DNA of 64,000 nucleotides from contig NZ_JRMV01000281.1 in NCBI RefSeq assembly GCF_000758755.1, positions 233,981-297,980 on the forward strand. The letters are read 5' to 3'. Origin of the DNA: Actinomyces sp. S6-Spd3 (GTDB lineage Bacteria > Actinomycetota > Actinomycetes > Actinomycetales > Actinomycetaceae). Both the position numbers and the translations under genes were made by a program. This document shows, one piece after another, positions 12,186-20,851 of this stretch (positions are counted from its first letter, which is position 1; the number at the start of each line of letters is the position of its first letter). The notes beneath the pieces were generated by a model, which was not told the origin of the DNA, searched no databases, and was given only the letters and a program-made list of their open reading frames with translations.

Positions 12186-12950
12186 TCAGCCCCTTGCATG
12201 CGGCGCTTTCAGCTCCTCATCCACAGTAAGTTGGACCTTCTCGCTGGCGAAGATCTCCTGAGCCTTCTGGGCGCCATAATGCGACTTGTCGACGACCACT
12301 ACGCTGTGGCCATCCATCCACAGGCGCGTAAGTAGGGGAGCACTTGGGAAGTTCTCGGTGTACAGGCCGAGGCGCGTCGGCATTCCCAGTGCCGAGGCCG
12401 CATTGAACAGGGCATCTTCGTCGGCGTCTACTTGTGCGATGTAGTCATCTAGGGCAGGCGCGCTCTCCAGTGCCTCGTACTCAAATTGATCGCTTTGTGC
12501 CATGAGTTCGGCCAGTGCGTCAAGGATCCCAGCGGGTAAAGAACCTCTCCAACGCATTGCCAGGGGAGCGGTGGAGTGGGCCAGGCGCCATGCTGCAGTG
12601 CTTGCTTCAAGGGCCGCAAGATCATCACACACGTACACATCGAAGCTGAAAGTGATGCTGGGGGAATCCTGAGAAATAGTGTCAGTCCGGGTCTCCCAAC
12701 CCATGAAATTAGCGCTGACCTGCCAAAACGTACTCTGCCAGCCCGCTGGGAGGTTAATGAGGATGCGCGGAGTATTTTCATCGCCGCCAAAGAGGTCGGG
12801 GCTCAGGTCTGATGCAAGTAAATTCGCCATTTTCGCGACCCAGCGAGCTGCCACGGGACCCGAAATTTCATCTCGAAAACTGTGATAGTGGGTCAAAATT
12901 GGGCGATTCGCGTTCTGGGTAACGGAGAGAAAATGTGAGATAGCTTGCAT
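12186..12950 (-). CDS. TIGR03089 family protein
   Basis: 254-aa cytoplasmic protein of an actinobacteria-specific family with distant similarity to AMP-binding enzymes. Supporting features are the N-terminal arrangement (about 25-100: HYHSFRDEISGPVAARWVAK then NLLASDL) and the segment DLFGGDENTPRILINLPAGWQS. No complete AMP-binding core motif is present, so activity cannot be assigned. It is transcribed away from whiB2 across a 274-bp spacer. No clear Shine-Dalgarno was seen before the ATG. Confidence 0.72.
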   Translation of the reverse strand: MQAISHFLSVTQNANRPILTHYHSFRDEISGPVAARWVAKMANLLASDLSPDLFGGDENTPRILINLPAGWQSTFWQVSANFMGWETRTDTISQDSPSITFSFDVYVCDDLAALEASTAAWRLAHSTAPLAMRWRGSLPAGILDALAELMAQSDQFEYEALESAPALDDYIAQVDADEDALFNAASALGMPTRLGLYTENFPSAPLLTRLWMDGHSVVVVDKSHYGAQKAQEIFASEKVQLTVDEELKAPHARG

Positions 12951-13145
12951 GGAAAAAGGGTAGCTGAAACGGCGGAAATATGCTGTTTTTGCCTCAAATT
13001 CTCAGGAACTGTTCAGAAAGATGTTCAGGTTTTGGCTTAATTCCGCGGAAACGGCGGTTTCATGCGCTTTTGGACTTGCGCAAAGTGTCAATTCGTGCAG
13101 TGTTTTCAAGCCCTATTTTCGCCGCCTTCTTTAACCTCAATCGGC

Positions 13146-13174
13146 TTGACAGGTGCGAACGACACGCGTGTAAT
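13146..13174 (+). promoter_or_regulatory. Candidate whiB2 promoter
   Basis: TTGACA at 13146-13151 and TGTAAT at 13169-13174 are separated by exactly 17 bp. This gives a 5' leader of about 45 nt before the whiB2 GTG. It is the best sigma-70-type match in the 12951-13224 spacer; no other gene was found there. Confidence 0.65.
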
Positions 13175-13224
13175 TCTCGTATTGACCTTTTTGTTACAAA
13201 CCATCACACAGAGGGGAAAATATC

Positions 13225-13521
13225 GTGTGGAACATTCTGGGTGAAGGACCAATCCAGTGGTCCGACACTTCCGATGTCGAAGACCTTCCCTTCTCCGACG
13301 GCCCCCTTGCCTGGCAACAGCACGCGCTGTGCGCGCAGACCGATCCGGAAGCATTCTTCCCTGAAAAGGGAGGTTCAACTCGCGAAGCCAAGGCAGTTTG
13401 TCAGTCCTGCGAGGTGCGTCAGCAGTGCCTCGAATATGCTCTGGCCAACGATGAACGCTTTGGTATCTGGGGCGGCCTGTCTGAGCGCGAACGTCGTCGT
13501 CTGCGTCGCTCGGCCATCTAA
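13225..13521 (+). CDS. whiB2: WhiB2/WhmD-type iron-sulfur transcription regulator
   Basis: 98 aa with the four cysteines that bind a [4Fe-4S] cluster (HALCAQ, then VCQSCEVRQQC) and the WhiB turn GIWGG followed by the basic helix SERERRRLRRS. FFPEKGGSTREAK and EYALANDERFGIWGG are characteristic of the WhiB2/WhmD subgroup, which controls septation in mycobacteria and streptomycetes by binding the primary sigma factor. GTG 13225 is preceded by GAGGGG. Its TAA shares a base with the ATG of the next gene, so it is cotranscribed with envelope genes. Confidence 0.94.
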   Translation: MWNILGEGPIQWSDTSDVEDLPFSDGPLAWQQHALCAQTDPEAFFPEKGGSTREAKAVCQSCEVRQQCLEYALANDERFGIWGGLSERERRRLRRSAI

Positions 13522-16500
13522 TGGTGCGCACGAGCCCCTCCTATGAGGGGACTGTTGCAGCAATCATCGTCGCACGGGGAATGACCCCCGCGCTGCGTTC
13601 GCTTCTTGACGCTCTCGACAAACAATCTCGACTCCCAGACCAGCTCATCGTCTGCGATGTTCGTGCTCCCCGCACTTCACCGTTATCCTCCGGTCAGGTC
13701 ATCGTCGCTGAAGACCTCCCAGAAGGAGCGCTTCTTTTTTCCGCCGGCCGAACTCGAAATCTCAGCGATACCCTTGCCAAACTGGCTAAGGACAAAGAAT
13801 GCGGGCAATCGCTGCACGGTCATGATTGGCTCTGGGTCTTACATGATGACTGCGAGCCATCCCCGAACTGCCTCGAAGAGCAACTGAAAGCTGCAGGCCA
13901 AGGCCCCTCTATCGCAGCTGTTACTCCAAAGATTTTTCGCCCGGATGGAACTCTGTGCGAGTTGGGAATCCACGCGACATCTTCGGGACGTCGAGTCCCC
14001 GAAGTTTTCGATGGTGAGATCGATCAGGGCCAGTACGACGGAACAAGCGATGTGCTTGCCGGAGGCAGTGCGGGACTCCTTGTCCTAGCAAAGGCATATT
14101 CGCACGTTGGCGGTTTTGATCGCGCACTCGGCCCCTTTAATGAGGGCCTCGAACTGTGCTGGCGCCTCCACCGAAGCGGCTACCGCGTTGTCGCAGCCCC
14201 CGACGCTCACCTCACGCACCTTCAGCTGTCCTCCCCGCGCAAACTCCGCACGGCCTCGGCACTGCGTATTCGTCGCTCAAGTGAGTTCTACTTTGCAACG
14301 CTGATTTCCAGCCCCGTGTCTCTCATTGCGAAGGCCCTGGCCTCCCTCGTGTGGATCCCTCTCACGTGTCTGGGTCTTCTCCTGTGCGGGCGAGCATCAT
14401 CAGCCTATGCGCGCTTCTTTGCATGGCTCGGGCTCTTCGCTCATTTCCCCCACATTCTTGCCGCCCGCTCGCGCCACAGTCGTTGCGCAAGCCAACCGCG
14501 CTCCAGCTTGCGCCCCCTGCTCACAAGCCGCTGGGATGCCACGCGAATGCGGCGCGTACGGCGCAGTGCTCACCTTGACGATACGCAGGGATCATGGAAA
14601 GACACTCTGCGTGAAAAACGCAGGAGTGATCTTGGAGTGCGCCTCATCACCTGCGTGGGTCTTCTCTTCCTAAGCTTGTGGATCTTCCGCTCGGACCTCG
14701 GCGGGATCAGCGGGGGAGCGTGGCGGAGCCTACCCGAAAGCTTCACCGACCTGTGGACCTACGCTTGGTCCGGCTGGCTTCCTGCAGGCGATGGAAACGC
14801 GCACGCGCTCGATCCGATCGTCCTGATCTGGAGCATCGTCTGCGCTCCCTTTGCGCTAATCCGCATCGCCCCTACGACTGTTCTCCATATTTTCCTTATC
14901 TGTGCCCCCGCATGGGCCGCATGGAATATGGACACTCTTGCGTCGCGCTTCACGAGTAACTCGACCATTCGCGTCGCGCTCATGTGCCTTTGGGCGGCAA
15001 TGCCCAGCGCACTTATGGCGATGATGAGCGGGCGAATGGCCTCGCTCATTGTCCACGTCTTTCTTCCCCTGTGGTTTGCCTCCCTGCATGATCTCTCCCG
15101 CGGTGAGAGCTTCACAATGCGTCGCCCGTGGGCGCGCGCCGCGATTGTCGGAGCAATCCTCATCACCGCATACCCGCTTCTTGCTCTTATTGCACTGCTT
15201 GCATTGGCGCGTGTGCCCGCGCGCGCCTCGACGCTTCTTCCGGGCCTGCTTCTGATCCTTCCCTTCCTTATCGACGCCGCACTCACGCGCGCATGGCCGG
15301 CCCTCCTCGTCCCTGCCGAGGCCGCTGCTTCCTTCCAGCGATCGCCCTATGGTTTGGGCGCGTGGGGACTCCCCGCAGCTTCCTCGCTTCAGTGGATGGG
15401 CATTTCAACGCTGGTTCTGGCCTGCGTGTGGGCCTGGGCTGTGTTCGCTCTCCTTCGAACAATTCGTCAGCGTCGAGGCGAGGATTCCTTCCCCGCGACT
15501 CTTCCGCTCCTGATGGCCGGAGTTGTTGCAGCTGGTTTGGCTGCGCTCCTCGTTTCACACCTTGCGGTTGACTCCGATAGCTCCGCGATCTTCGGCTGGG
15601 GAGGCGCACTGACCAGTCTCCAAATGCTGCTCCTGATTCTGGTGGTCCTCAGTTGCGGCGAGGAAACACGATCCGCGTCAAAGTTTGAGCGCCTCGCATT
15701 GACAAGCGTGGCGTGCATCGCCTTGATTCCCTTCCTTGTCATGAGTGCCTCGGCTTGGCTTCCTCTTATTCCTTCAGATCAGTGGAGCGCGCGCTCCGCG
15801 GGCACCCAGGTCCCGCTCGTGTCCCGCTACGCGCAAAACTCCTCGAGGGACGCGCGAGTTATGGCCATCAACATTGGCGCCGACGGTGACCTCGACGTAC
15901 GAATCTGGCGCGAGGCGGGTCCAGCTTGGAGCGAGCACTCCACCGTGGCCTCGTGGATTAAATTGCAGGAGCGACTGAACGCGAGCAGCGACGCTGCATC
16001 CGCACAATTGTCCACATCAATCGCAACGCTGGTTTCATTCCCGGATGATGCGACTGCCAGGCACTTGGCTCTTCACGACATCGACACGATCATCGTGAAG
16101 TCCTCAGGCCCCGCCGCCGCATCCATGACACAAACCTTGGATCGCGCGCCGGGAATTGAAAAAATTGGTGAAACAGAAGCGGGAAGCGCATGGAGAGTGC
16201 GCCCCGATGGAAGCAAGCCCGCGCGGCTGTGCTTTGCCGAGGCCTCGAAAGATGCTCCCTGCGGTGAGCTTGCTAGCGGGGTTATCGGCGCCCGAACACA
16301 CGTTCCTGGCCCAGGCGTTATGCGACTTGCTGAACGATCCAATCCTCATTGGACTGCCACGCTCAACGGGAAGCGTTTGAGCGCAGCTGAGCCGACGAAC
16401 GGCTGGGGACAAGCCTTCACGATTGCCGAAGCTGGCGAAGTGACTCTTAGCTACTACTCTCCGCTGATCCTTGCATGGAAGATTACCTGCGTAGTGGGCG

Positions 16501-16562
16501 CAGTGATTCTTCTTGCCGCGTTCCTTCGAGGAAGAAAGGACGAGTATGACAACGCCGAATAG
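13521..16562 (+). CDS. Large GT2 glycosyltransferase with polytopic membrane domain
   Basis: 1013 aa. Residues 1-270 form a GT2 domain (VAAIIVARGM, WLWVLHDDCEPSPN as the D-D box, LGPFNEGLELCWRLHRSGYRV). A first pair of helices follows (about 265-310), a charged linker (about 320-370), about ten more helices (370-765), a soluble extracytoplasmic stretch (about 780-970) and a final helix before a basic tail. This layout is conserved downstream of whiB2 in actinobacteria and suggests a processive or dual-domain enzyme acting on an envelope polymer. ATG overlaps the whiB2 stop (TAATG). Substrate unknown. Confidence 0.85.
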   Translation: MVRTSPSYEGTVAAIIVARGMTPALRSLLDALDKQSRLPDQLIVCDVRAPRTSPLSSGQVIVAEDLPEGALLFSAGRTRNLSDTLAKLAKDKECGQSLHGHDWLWVLHDDCEPSPNCLEEQLKAAGQGPSIAAVTPKIFRPDGTLCELGIHATSSGRRVPEVFDGEIDQGQYDGTSDVLAGGSAGLLVLAKAYSHVGGFDRALGPFNEGLELCWRLHRSGYRVVAAPDAHLTHLQLSSPRKLRTASALRIRRSSEFYFATLISSPVSLIAKALASLVWIPLTCLGLLLCGRASSAYARFFAWLGLFAHFPHILAARSRHSRCASQPRSSLRPLLTSRWDATRMRRVRRSAHLDDTQGSWKDTLREKRRSDLGVRLITCVGLLFLSLWIFRSDLGGISGGAWRSLPESFTDLWTYAWSGWLPAGDGNAHALDPIVLIWSIVCAPFALIRIAPTTVLHIFLICAPAWAAWNMDTLASRFTSNSTIRVALMCLWAAMPSALMAMMSGRMASLIVHVFLPLWFASLHDLSRGESFTMRRPWARAAIVGAILITAYPLLALIALLALARVPARASTLLPGLLLILPFLIDAALTRAWPALLVPAEAAASFQRSPYGLGAWGLPAASSLQWMGISTLVLACVWAWAVFALLRTIRQRRGEDSFPATLPLLMAGVVAAGLAALLVSHLAVDSDSSAIFGWGGALTSLQMLLLILVVLSCGEETRSASKFERLALTSVACIALIPFLVMSASAWLPLIPSDQWSARSAGTQVPLVSRYAQNSSRDARVMAINIGADGDLDVRIWREAGPAWSEHSTVASWIKLQERLNASSDAASAQLSTSIATLVSFPDDATARHLALHDIDTIIVKSSGPAAASMTQTLDRAPGIEKIGETEAGSAWRVRPDGSKPARLCFAEASKDAPCGELASGVIGARTHVPGPGVMRLAERSNPHWTATLNGKRLSAAEPTNGWGQAFTIAEAGEVTLSYYSPLILAWKITCVVGAVILLAAFLRGRKDEYDNAE

Positions 16563-17952
16563 AAAGCGCATACTCGCCCTGATGAGTGTTCCAGCCGCAC
16601 TTGTGCTTCTGGGCGCCGGATCCTGGGGAGCGGGCCGCGTATTTCATGATCCTTCGCTTCCCTCTGCGCAGGTCGTTCACGCCAGTCCCGAGACCCTCAA
16701 TTACGCATGTCCGCCAGGGATCATTAACCCCTTTGATCTTGACGGAAAAGTTGCTTCTCCTACCCTGTGGAACTCGGCTGGAACAATAGAGAAAAAGCGG
16801 AATTTTGAGGTATTGCACGCAGATACATCTGCCAAAACGCTTCCTGCATCGCTGGGAGTTCTTGGCCAGGGTGGGGGAGAACTGCGCGGTTTGAGCATGA
16901 GCTCGTGTCAGCTGCCTTCAACAGATCAATGGAGCGTTCTGGGGTCCTCAACGACGGGCGAAGACCTTGTCCTCACTTTCGCCAATCCCAACTCTTCTCC
17001 TTCTGTGGTGAGTGTGGAGGCCTTTGGACTCAACGGGCCACTTGACGTGAAGACTCACCAACTCACTGTTCCCGCACATTCGACGCAATCCGTGCTGGCT
17101 GGCGGCCTCTTCCCTGAAGAAACTGCCCTTGTTCTTCACGTTCGCGCTGATGGACAAGGAGTGGCCACATGGACTCAGAGCTCAGCCATGCAGGGGGAAA
17201 CGCCCAAGGGGACGACGACAATTCCCGCCGCGCGGCCTCGTGAAGAGACCTTGCTGCAAGGCGTGTCCATTCAGGGGACAAGCACCCTGCGCCTCTTTGT
17301 TCCTCCCTCGGGAAACTCCGATGATGCTAACGCACATGTCAGCCTGAGCTACACGAGCGAGGCCGGGACCTTCAACCTCCCCGGTGGAGAGATGGATATC
17401 AGCACGGGAACGGTCGTCGATGTCCCACTGAATGGAATGACTGATGACCGCTATACGTTGCGTGTCCGCGGTGATCGAGCCTTGGTGGCACAGATTGTCA
17501 CGAACACAGAGCAAGAAGAATATGCGGAAGGCTCCCGCTGGACAATGCGTTCCAGCATCGCGGCTTCTCCCGCTCTGATTCGAGCGGAGCTTCCCTCCTC
17601 ACAGCGCGTTGAATCGATGGTACGCGAAAGTCTGAGCGCCACCGCACTTCGAGCAACTGCCCAAGAAAAACCCAGCGGTGTCAGTGAAATCCACTCACGG
17701 CTCATTATCACTCCCGTGCATTCGCAAAGCGGAGTCCAGCTCAGCGTTGGTACGCAGACGGTGACCGTAGAAGCGGGGAAGACCCTGAGCATGGATCTTC
17801 CATCTAGCGATTCTGTGGTCCTGGAATCTCCCAGCCAAGTCGCTGTAGCACTCGAGGTAGAGGCGCAAACTCCCAGCGGAACTTTGCGCGCACTGTGGCC
17901 ACTGAGCGCGGATGATGTGGAGCAGGCCTCGGCTGCAATTACCATCAACTAG
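16546..17952 (+). CDS. DUF5719 family secreted/membrane-anchored protein
   Basis: 468 aa. One N-terminal hydrophobic helix (about 10-32) anchors or exports an otherwise soluble, Ser/Thr-rich beta protein. It contains repeated beta-sandwich-like segments such as GEDLVLTFANPNSSPSVVSVE and VSLSYTSEAGTFNL. The position after the whiB2-linked glycosyltransferase is where DUF5719 occurs in actinobacteria. ATG 16546 lies inside the end of the upstream gene (17-bp overlap) with AAAGGA 5 nt before it, so translation is coupled. Function unknown; likely an extracellular partner of the glycosyltransferase. Confidence 0.8.
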   Translation: MTTPNRKRILALMSVPAALVLLGAGSWGAGRVFHDPSLPSAQVVHASPETLNYACPPGIINPFDLDGKVASPTLWNSAGTIEKKRNFEVLHADTSAKTLPASLGVLGQGGGELRGLSMSSCQLPSTDQWSVLGSSTTGEDLVLTFANPNSSPSVVSVEAFGLNGPLDVKTHQLTVPAHSTQSVLAGGLFPEETALVLHVRADGQGVATWTQSSAMQGETPKGTTTIPAARPREETLLQGVSIQGTSTLRLFVPPSGNSDDANAHVSLSYTSEAGTFNLPGGEMDISTGTVVDVPLNGMTDDRYTLRVRGDRALVAQIVTNTEQEEYAEGSRWTMRSSIAASPALIRAELPSSQRVESMVRESLSATALRATAQEKPSGVSEIHSRLIITPVHSQSGVQLSVGTQTVTVEAGKTLSMDLPSSDSVVLESPSQVAVALEVEAQTPSGTLRALWPLSADDVEQASAAITIN

Positions 17953-17981
17953 CGCCCGGCATGCGCAAGATACTCGCGCAC

Positions 17982-18401
17982 CTAGGAAAGCGAATCCAAG
18001 TCCTGCGGGGAAATGTAGAGAACGTGTGAGATTCTCTCGGCGATCAGGGTGCGAAGCGCCCCGTAGAGGTCCTGGGAGGGAACACGCATAGCCACCGGGA
18101 GCCGGTAGATAACAATGCGGTCTCCCAATCCCTTGCGGCGGTCGGCAGGAAAAACTCGTGCAAGAACAACGCCGTGCTCTTCCCAGGAGGCCGGATCTGA
18201 GGGCGGAACATCTTCCGTGGCAAATTCGATGCGGGCAACTTCGGGCCAACGCTCGCTGAGCTCGTTAATGACCGCAGCAACAGTGGCATCAAAAATCTCC
18301 CGACGAGTCTTCCACGCGGGGAGCGCTGGAAAAAGACGCACATAGCGTGGGTGACGACCGTGCCGATCGCGCGAACGAGGAAAAGCTGATGGGAGAGCCA
18401 T
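17982..18401 (-). CDS. Metallopeptidase-family (zincin-like) protein lacking HExxH
   Basis: 139 aa, matching the length of the actinobacterial 'metallopeptidase family' protein found beside whiB2/DUF3499. RKGLGDRIVIYRLPVAMR and the helix before SPQDLDSL align with the conserved core of the predicted Zn-peptidase family, where the C-terminal helix usually carries HExxH. Here that helix reads TLIAERISHVLYI, so the catalytic zinc motif is missing. Either the protein is a structural descendant or it is non-catalytic. ATG at 18401 was chosen; an in-frame GTG lies at 18407. Neither has a clear Shine-Dalgarno. Confidence 0.75.
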   Translation of the reverse strand: MALPSAFPRSRDRHGRHPRYVRLFPALPAWKTRREIFDATVAAVINELSERWPEVARIEFATEDVPPSDPASWEEHGVVLARVFPADRRKGLGDRIVIYRLPVAMRVPSQDLYGALRTLIAERISHVLYISPQDLDSLS

Positions 18402-18477
18402 AAACACAAGCCTAACCCGCGTGGAGGCCGACCCAGCTCAAGACCTGCCGACGCGGGGGACCCAAGGGGACGTAAAA

Positions 18478-19005
18478 ATGCCGTATTGTAGAGCGGTGAT
18501 CTCGGTTCGACACTGTTCTAAACCCGGCTGCTCACGGCCGGCTGTTGCCACATTGACCTACGACTACTCGGATTCCACCGCAGTCGTCGGGTCCCTGTCA
18601 GCTTCCGCAGATCCTAACGCCTACGATCTATGCGAGAACCACGCCAATAGCCTGACGGTTCCTCGTGGATGGCAGATCGTTCGCCTGCAGACCAACTTTG
18701 AGCCGGCACCACCCTCGGGTGACGACCTCATGGCTCTTGTCGATGCGGTGCGTGCGGCCGCCGCTCATACCCGCAATCGATCTCACGAGGCCGAGCAGCA
18801 GAGCGCGCAAACGCAAGCTTCACCGTCTACCCCGGCCGCGGCCTCGTCCCCGGCTGAATTTGGTCCTTTTGCGCAACGTGGTAAAGAAGAAGTGGCAGAA
18901 CCCTCGAGTCCTCTTGATCCAAATTCCCCGTGGGCGCGTAGACGCGCGCAATTCCGCCTGATCACCGATGAACAAGCGGAACAAGGAACAGATACGGAAA
19001 ACTAA
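18478..19005 (+). CDS. DUF3499 family protein
   Basis: 175 aa. RHCSKPGCSRPAVATLTYDY, ADPNAYDLCENHANSLT and VPRGWQIVRL are the DUF3499 hallmarks: two CxxC-like cysteine pairs suggesting a small zinc-ribbon fold, then a low-complexity Ala/Ser/Pro tail. The family is nearly universal in actinobacteria and uncharacterised. ATG 18478 has AAGGGGA 7 nt upstream; GTG 18496 is the alternative. The end overlaps the convergent RDD gene by 4 bp. Confidence 0.85.
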   Translation: MPYCRAVISVRHCSKPGCSRPAVATLTYDYSDSTAVVGSLSASADPNAYDLCENHANSLTVPRGWQIVRLQTNFEPAPPSGDDLMALVDAVRAAAAHTRNRSHEAEQQSAQTQASPSTPAAASSPAEFGPFAQRGKEEVAEPSSPLDPNSPWARRRAQFRLITDEQAEQGTDTEN

Positions 19006-19841
19006 ATTCCGAAGGGCGTACGCTCGATCTGCTCGCGACGGCGCTCAAGAACATCCTGCCTGCGCAGTTCCTTCGCATACTCGCGATCCCGCAAAACCAC
19101 GAGGACAGCCGCGATGAAACGCTCAGGGTTGACGGTCGTGGGAGGCGCAGGAGAAACGAAAGCAGCAAGTCTTCCAGCTAGAGCATTTGCAATTGAGATG
19201 CGAAGAGGCGCGGTGATTTCACGGTTTGTCCGCAAGAACTGCATGCACTCGTACTGGAGGCGATCAGGGATGGGCATCACTTGCGCATGAGAAGCCCACT
19301 CGGCACAGTCGGGAGGCATGACCAACGGGGGATAAAAGACGGGTTCTGGGACCTTCACAACAATCGTGCCAGCAGCAAGGTCCCCCAAACGAGTGGCTTT
19401 AGGGGAGAACATCGTGGACATGAAAGCGATGAAACCCAAGCAAATGTAGGTCTCGACGATTGCGGTCAAAGAACGCACCAGCGTATGTCGAACGGTGATG
19501 ATCCCACCGTCACGGCGAACAACCTTGATGTTAAACGCCCACTTTCCCAAAGAATAACCGCGCGTGAAGGCCTCGATGAGGAAGGGAAGGAGGACAAAGG
19601 AGAAAAAGATCAGGAAAACGGTCAACGACCTACCGAGGGTCGATGGGAGTCCATAGACGATGTCGTAACGGACGGCGGCGAACATTAAAATGAGGAAGAT
19701 TCCCGCATAGAGCGTGAGATCCATGAGAAAAGCGCCGGTCCTCATGAAAGGTGAGGCGGGGTTGAGATCGAGTTTAACGCCCTCACCACTGACGAAAGAT
19801 TCGTCAGAGATTCGCCGGACGGTTACAGGAAGCTCGCTCAT
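19002..19841 (-). CDS. RDD family membrane protein
   Basis: 279 aa. The first half holds the RDD domain with three to four hydrophobic segments (about 35-160), entry motif SPFMRTGAFLMDLTLYAGIF and the cytoplasmic loop GYSLGKWAFNIKVVRRDGG. The second half is a soluble tail of about 120 residues that is not part of RDD and is specific to the actinobacterial version. Role is unknown; some RDD proteins affect ion transport. ATG 19841 was chosen because a TATAGT box lies 7 nt upstream, implying a leaderless transcript; the GTG at 19850 overlaps that box. Confidence 0.85.
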   Translation of the reverse strand: MSELPVTVRRISDESFVSGEGVKLDLNPASPFMRTGAFLMDLTLYAGIFLILMFAAVRYDIVYGLPSTLGRSLTVFLIFFSFVLLPFLIEAFTRGYSLGKWAFNIKVVRRDGGIITVRHTLVRSLTAIVETYICLGFIAFMSTMFSPKATRLGDLAAGTIVVKVPEPVFYPPLVMPPDCAEWASHAQVMPIPDRLQYECMQFLRTNREITAPLRISIANALAGRLAAFVSPAPPTTVNPERFIAAVLVVLRDREYAKELRRQDVLERRREQIERTPFGI

Positions 19842-19860
19842 GTATGACACTATATCTTGT
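19842..19860. promoter_or_regulatory. Divergent overlapping promoter between RDD and SpoIIM genes
   Basis: Only 19 bp separate the two divergent ATG codons. On the minus strand TATAGT (19854-19849) lies 7 nt from the RDD ATG. On the plus strand CACTAT (19848-19853), preceded by TGA as an extended -10, lies 7 nt before the SpoIIM ATG. There is no room for a Shine-Dalgarno leader on either side, so both mRNAs are probably leaderless and initiate from mutually overlapping -10 boxes. Confidence 0.6.
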
Positions 19861-20850
19861 ATGGATATCGACGCACTAAAAGCTTCACATTTGCGCCACT
19901 GGGATCGCTTTCACCAATTGGCGCACTCGCGTCGACTCACCGGCCCGGAAATTGATGAACTCGCGGTCCTATATCGCCAGGTGACTAGTGACCTTGCAAA
20001 GGTACGTTCTGAAAATCCTGATCCGGATGTTATTTCATATCTTTCAGGGGAGCTTCTCCAGGCCCGAGGAAGACTGACCGGAACCGAAGGGGCATCGTTG
20101 TGGGTGATCTCTCGCTGGTTCCGCTACGATTTGCCAGCGGCGTTGTACCGCATTCGATATGTGACGATCGCGGTCATGCTTGCTTTTATCGCCATGACGG
20201 CGATTCAAACGTGGTGGATTCTTCGAGACCCCGCGAATATGGCTCTTCTGGGAAGCCCCGAGTCACTCAAGACCTATGCGAACAAATCTTTTGTCAGCTA
20301 CTACAGTCAAGACACTCATGCGCAGTTCATGACCTATGTGTGGACGAATAACGCATGGATCGCGATTCAAGTAGTTGCCGGTGGAATCACCGGATTCTAT
20401 CCCGCTTTTGTACTGTGGGGGAACGCCGGAGCGCTTGCCCAAAGCGCTGCAATCGTCATTCACTTCGCAGGCCCTGGGCAGTTCTTCCGCTTTATTCTTC
20501 CCCATGGAATCCCAGAGCTCACCGCAATTTGGATTTCAACAGCAGCTGGACTTCGCCTGTTTTGGGCGTGGATCGTTCCTGGAAAACGCACGCGCACTCA
20601 GGCACTGGCAGAAGCGGGGCGTTCGATGATTACGGTTGCTCTGGGCATGGTGATCATGCTGTTCTTCTCAGGCCTTATTGAAGGCTTCGTGACCCCCTCT
20701 GATCTTCCCACCTGGGCAAAGATCACCTGCGGCGTTGTTTTAACCGCACTCGTGTGGATTTACACCTTTGTCGTTGGGCGCCGGGCCTATCGAGCGGGTG
20801 CAACAGGAGACCTAGAAGAGGACGCGGGCTACTCGACCCCCGTCATCTGA
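19861..20850 (+). CDS. Stage II sporulation protein M (SpoIIM/DUF95) family membrane protein
   Basis: 329 aa. A cytoplasmic helical N-terminus (about 1-85, MDIDALKASHLRHWDRF...) is followed by about five membrane helices; SFVSYYSQDTHAQFMTYVWTNNAWIA and HGIPELTAIWISTAAGL (with the HGxxE motif) are typical of SpoIIM. In non-sporulating actinobacteria these proteins occur with RDD, MoxR and DUF58 genes and are of unknown function. Its end lies 1 bp from the convergent DUF58 gene. Confidence 0.88.
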   Translation: MDIDALKASHLRHWDRFHQLAHSRRLTGPEIDELAVLYRQVTSDLAKVRSENPDPDVISYLSGELLQARGRLTGTEGASLWVISRWFRYDLPAALYRIRYVTIAVMLAFIAMTAIQTWWILRDPANMALLGSPESLKTYANKSFVSYYSQDTHAQFMTYVWTNNAWIAIQVVAGGITGFYPAFVLWGNAGALAQSAAIVIHFAGPGQFFRFILPHGIPELTAIWISTAAGLRLFWAWIVPGKRTRTQALAEAGRSMITVALGMVIMLFFSGLIEGFVTPSDLPTWAKITCGVVLTALVWIYTFVVGRRAYRAGATGDLEEDAGYSTPVI

Positions 20851-20851
20851 T

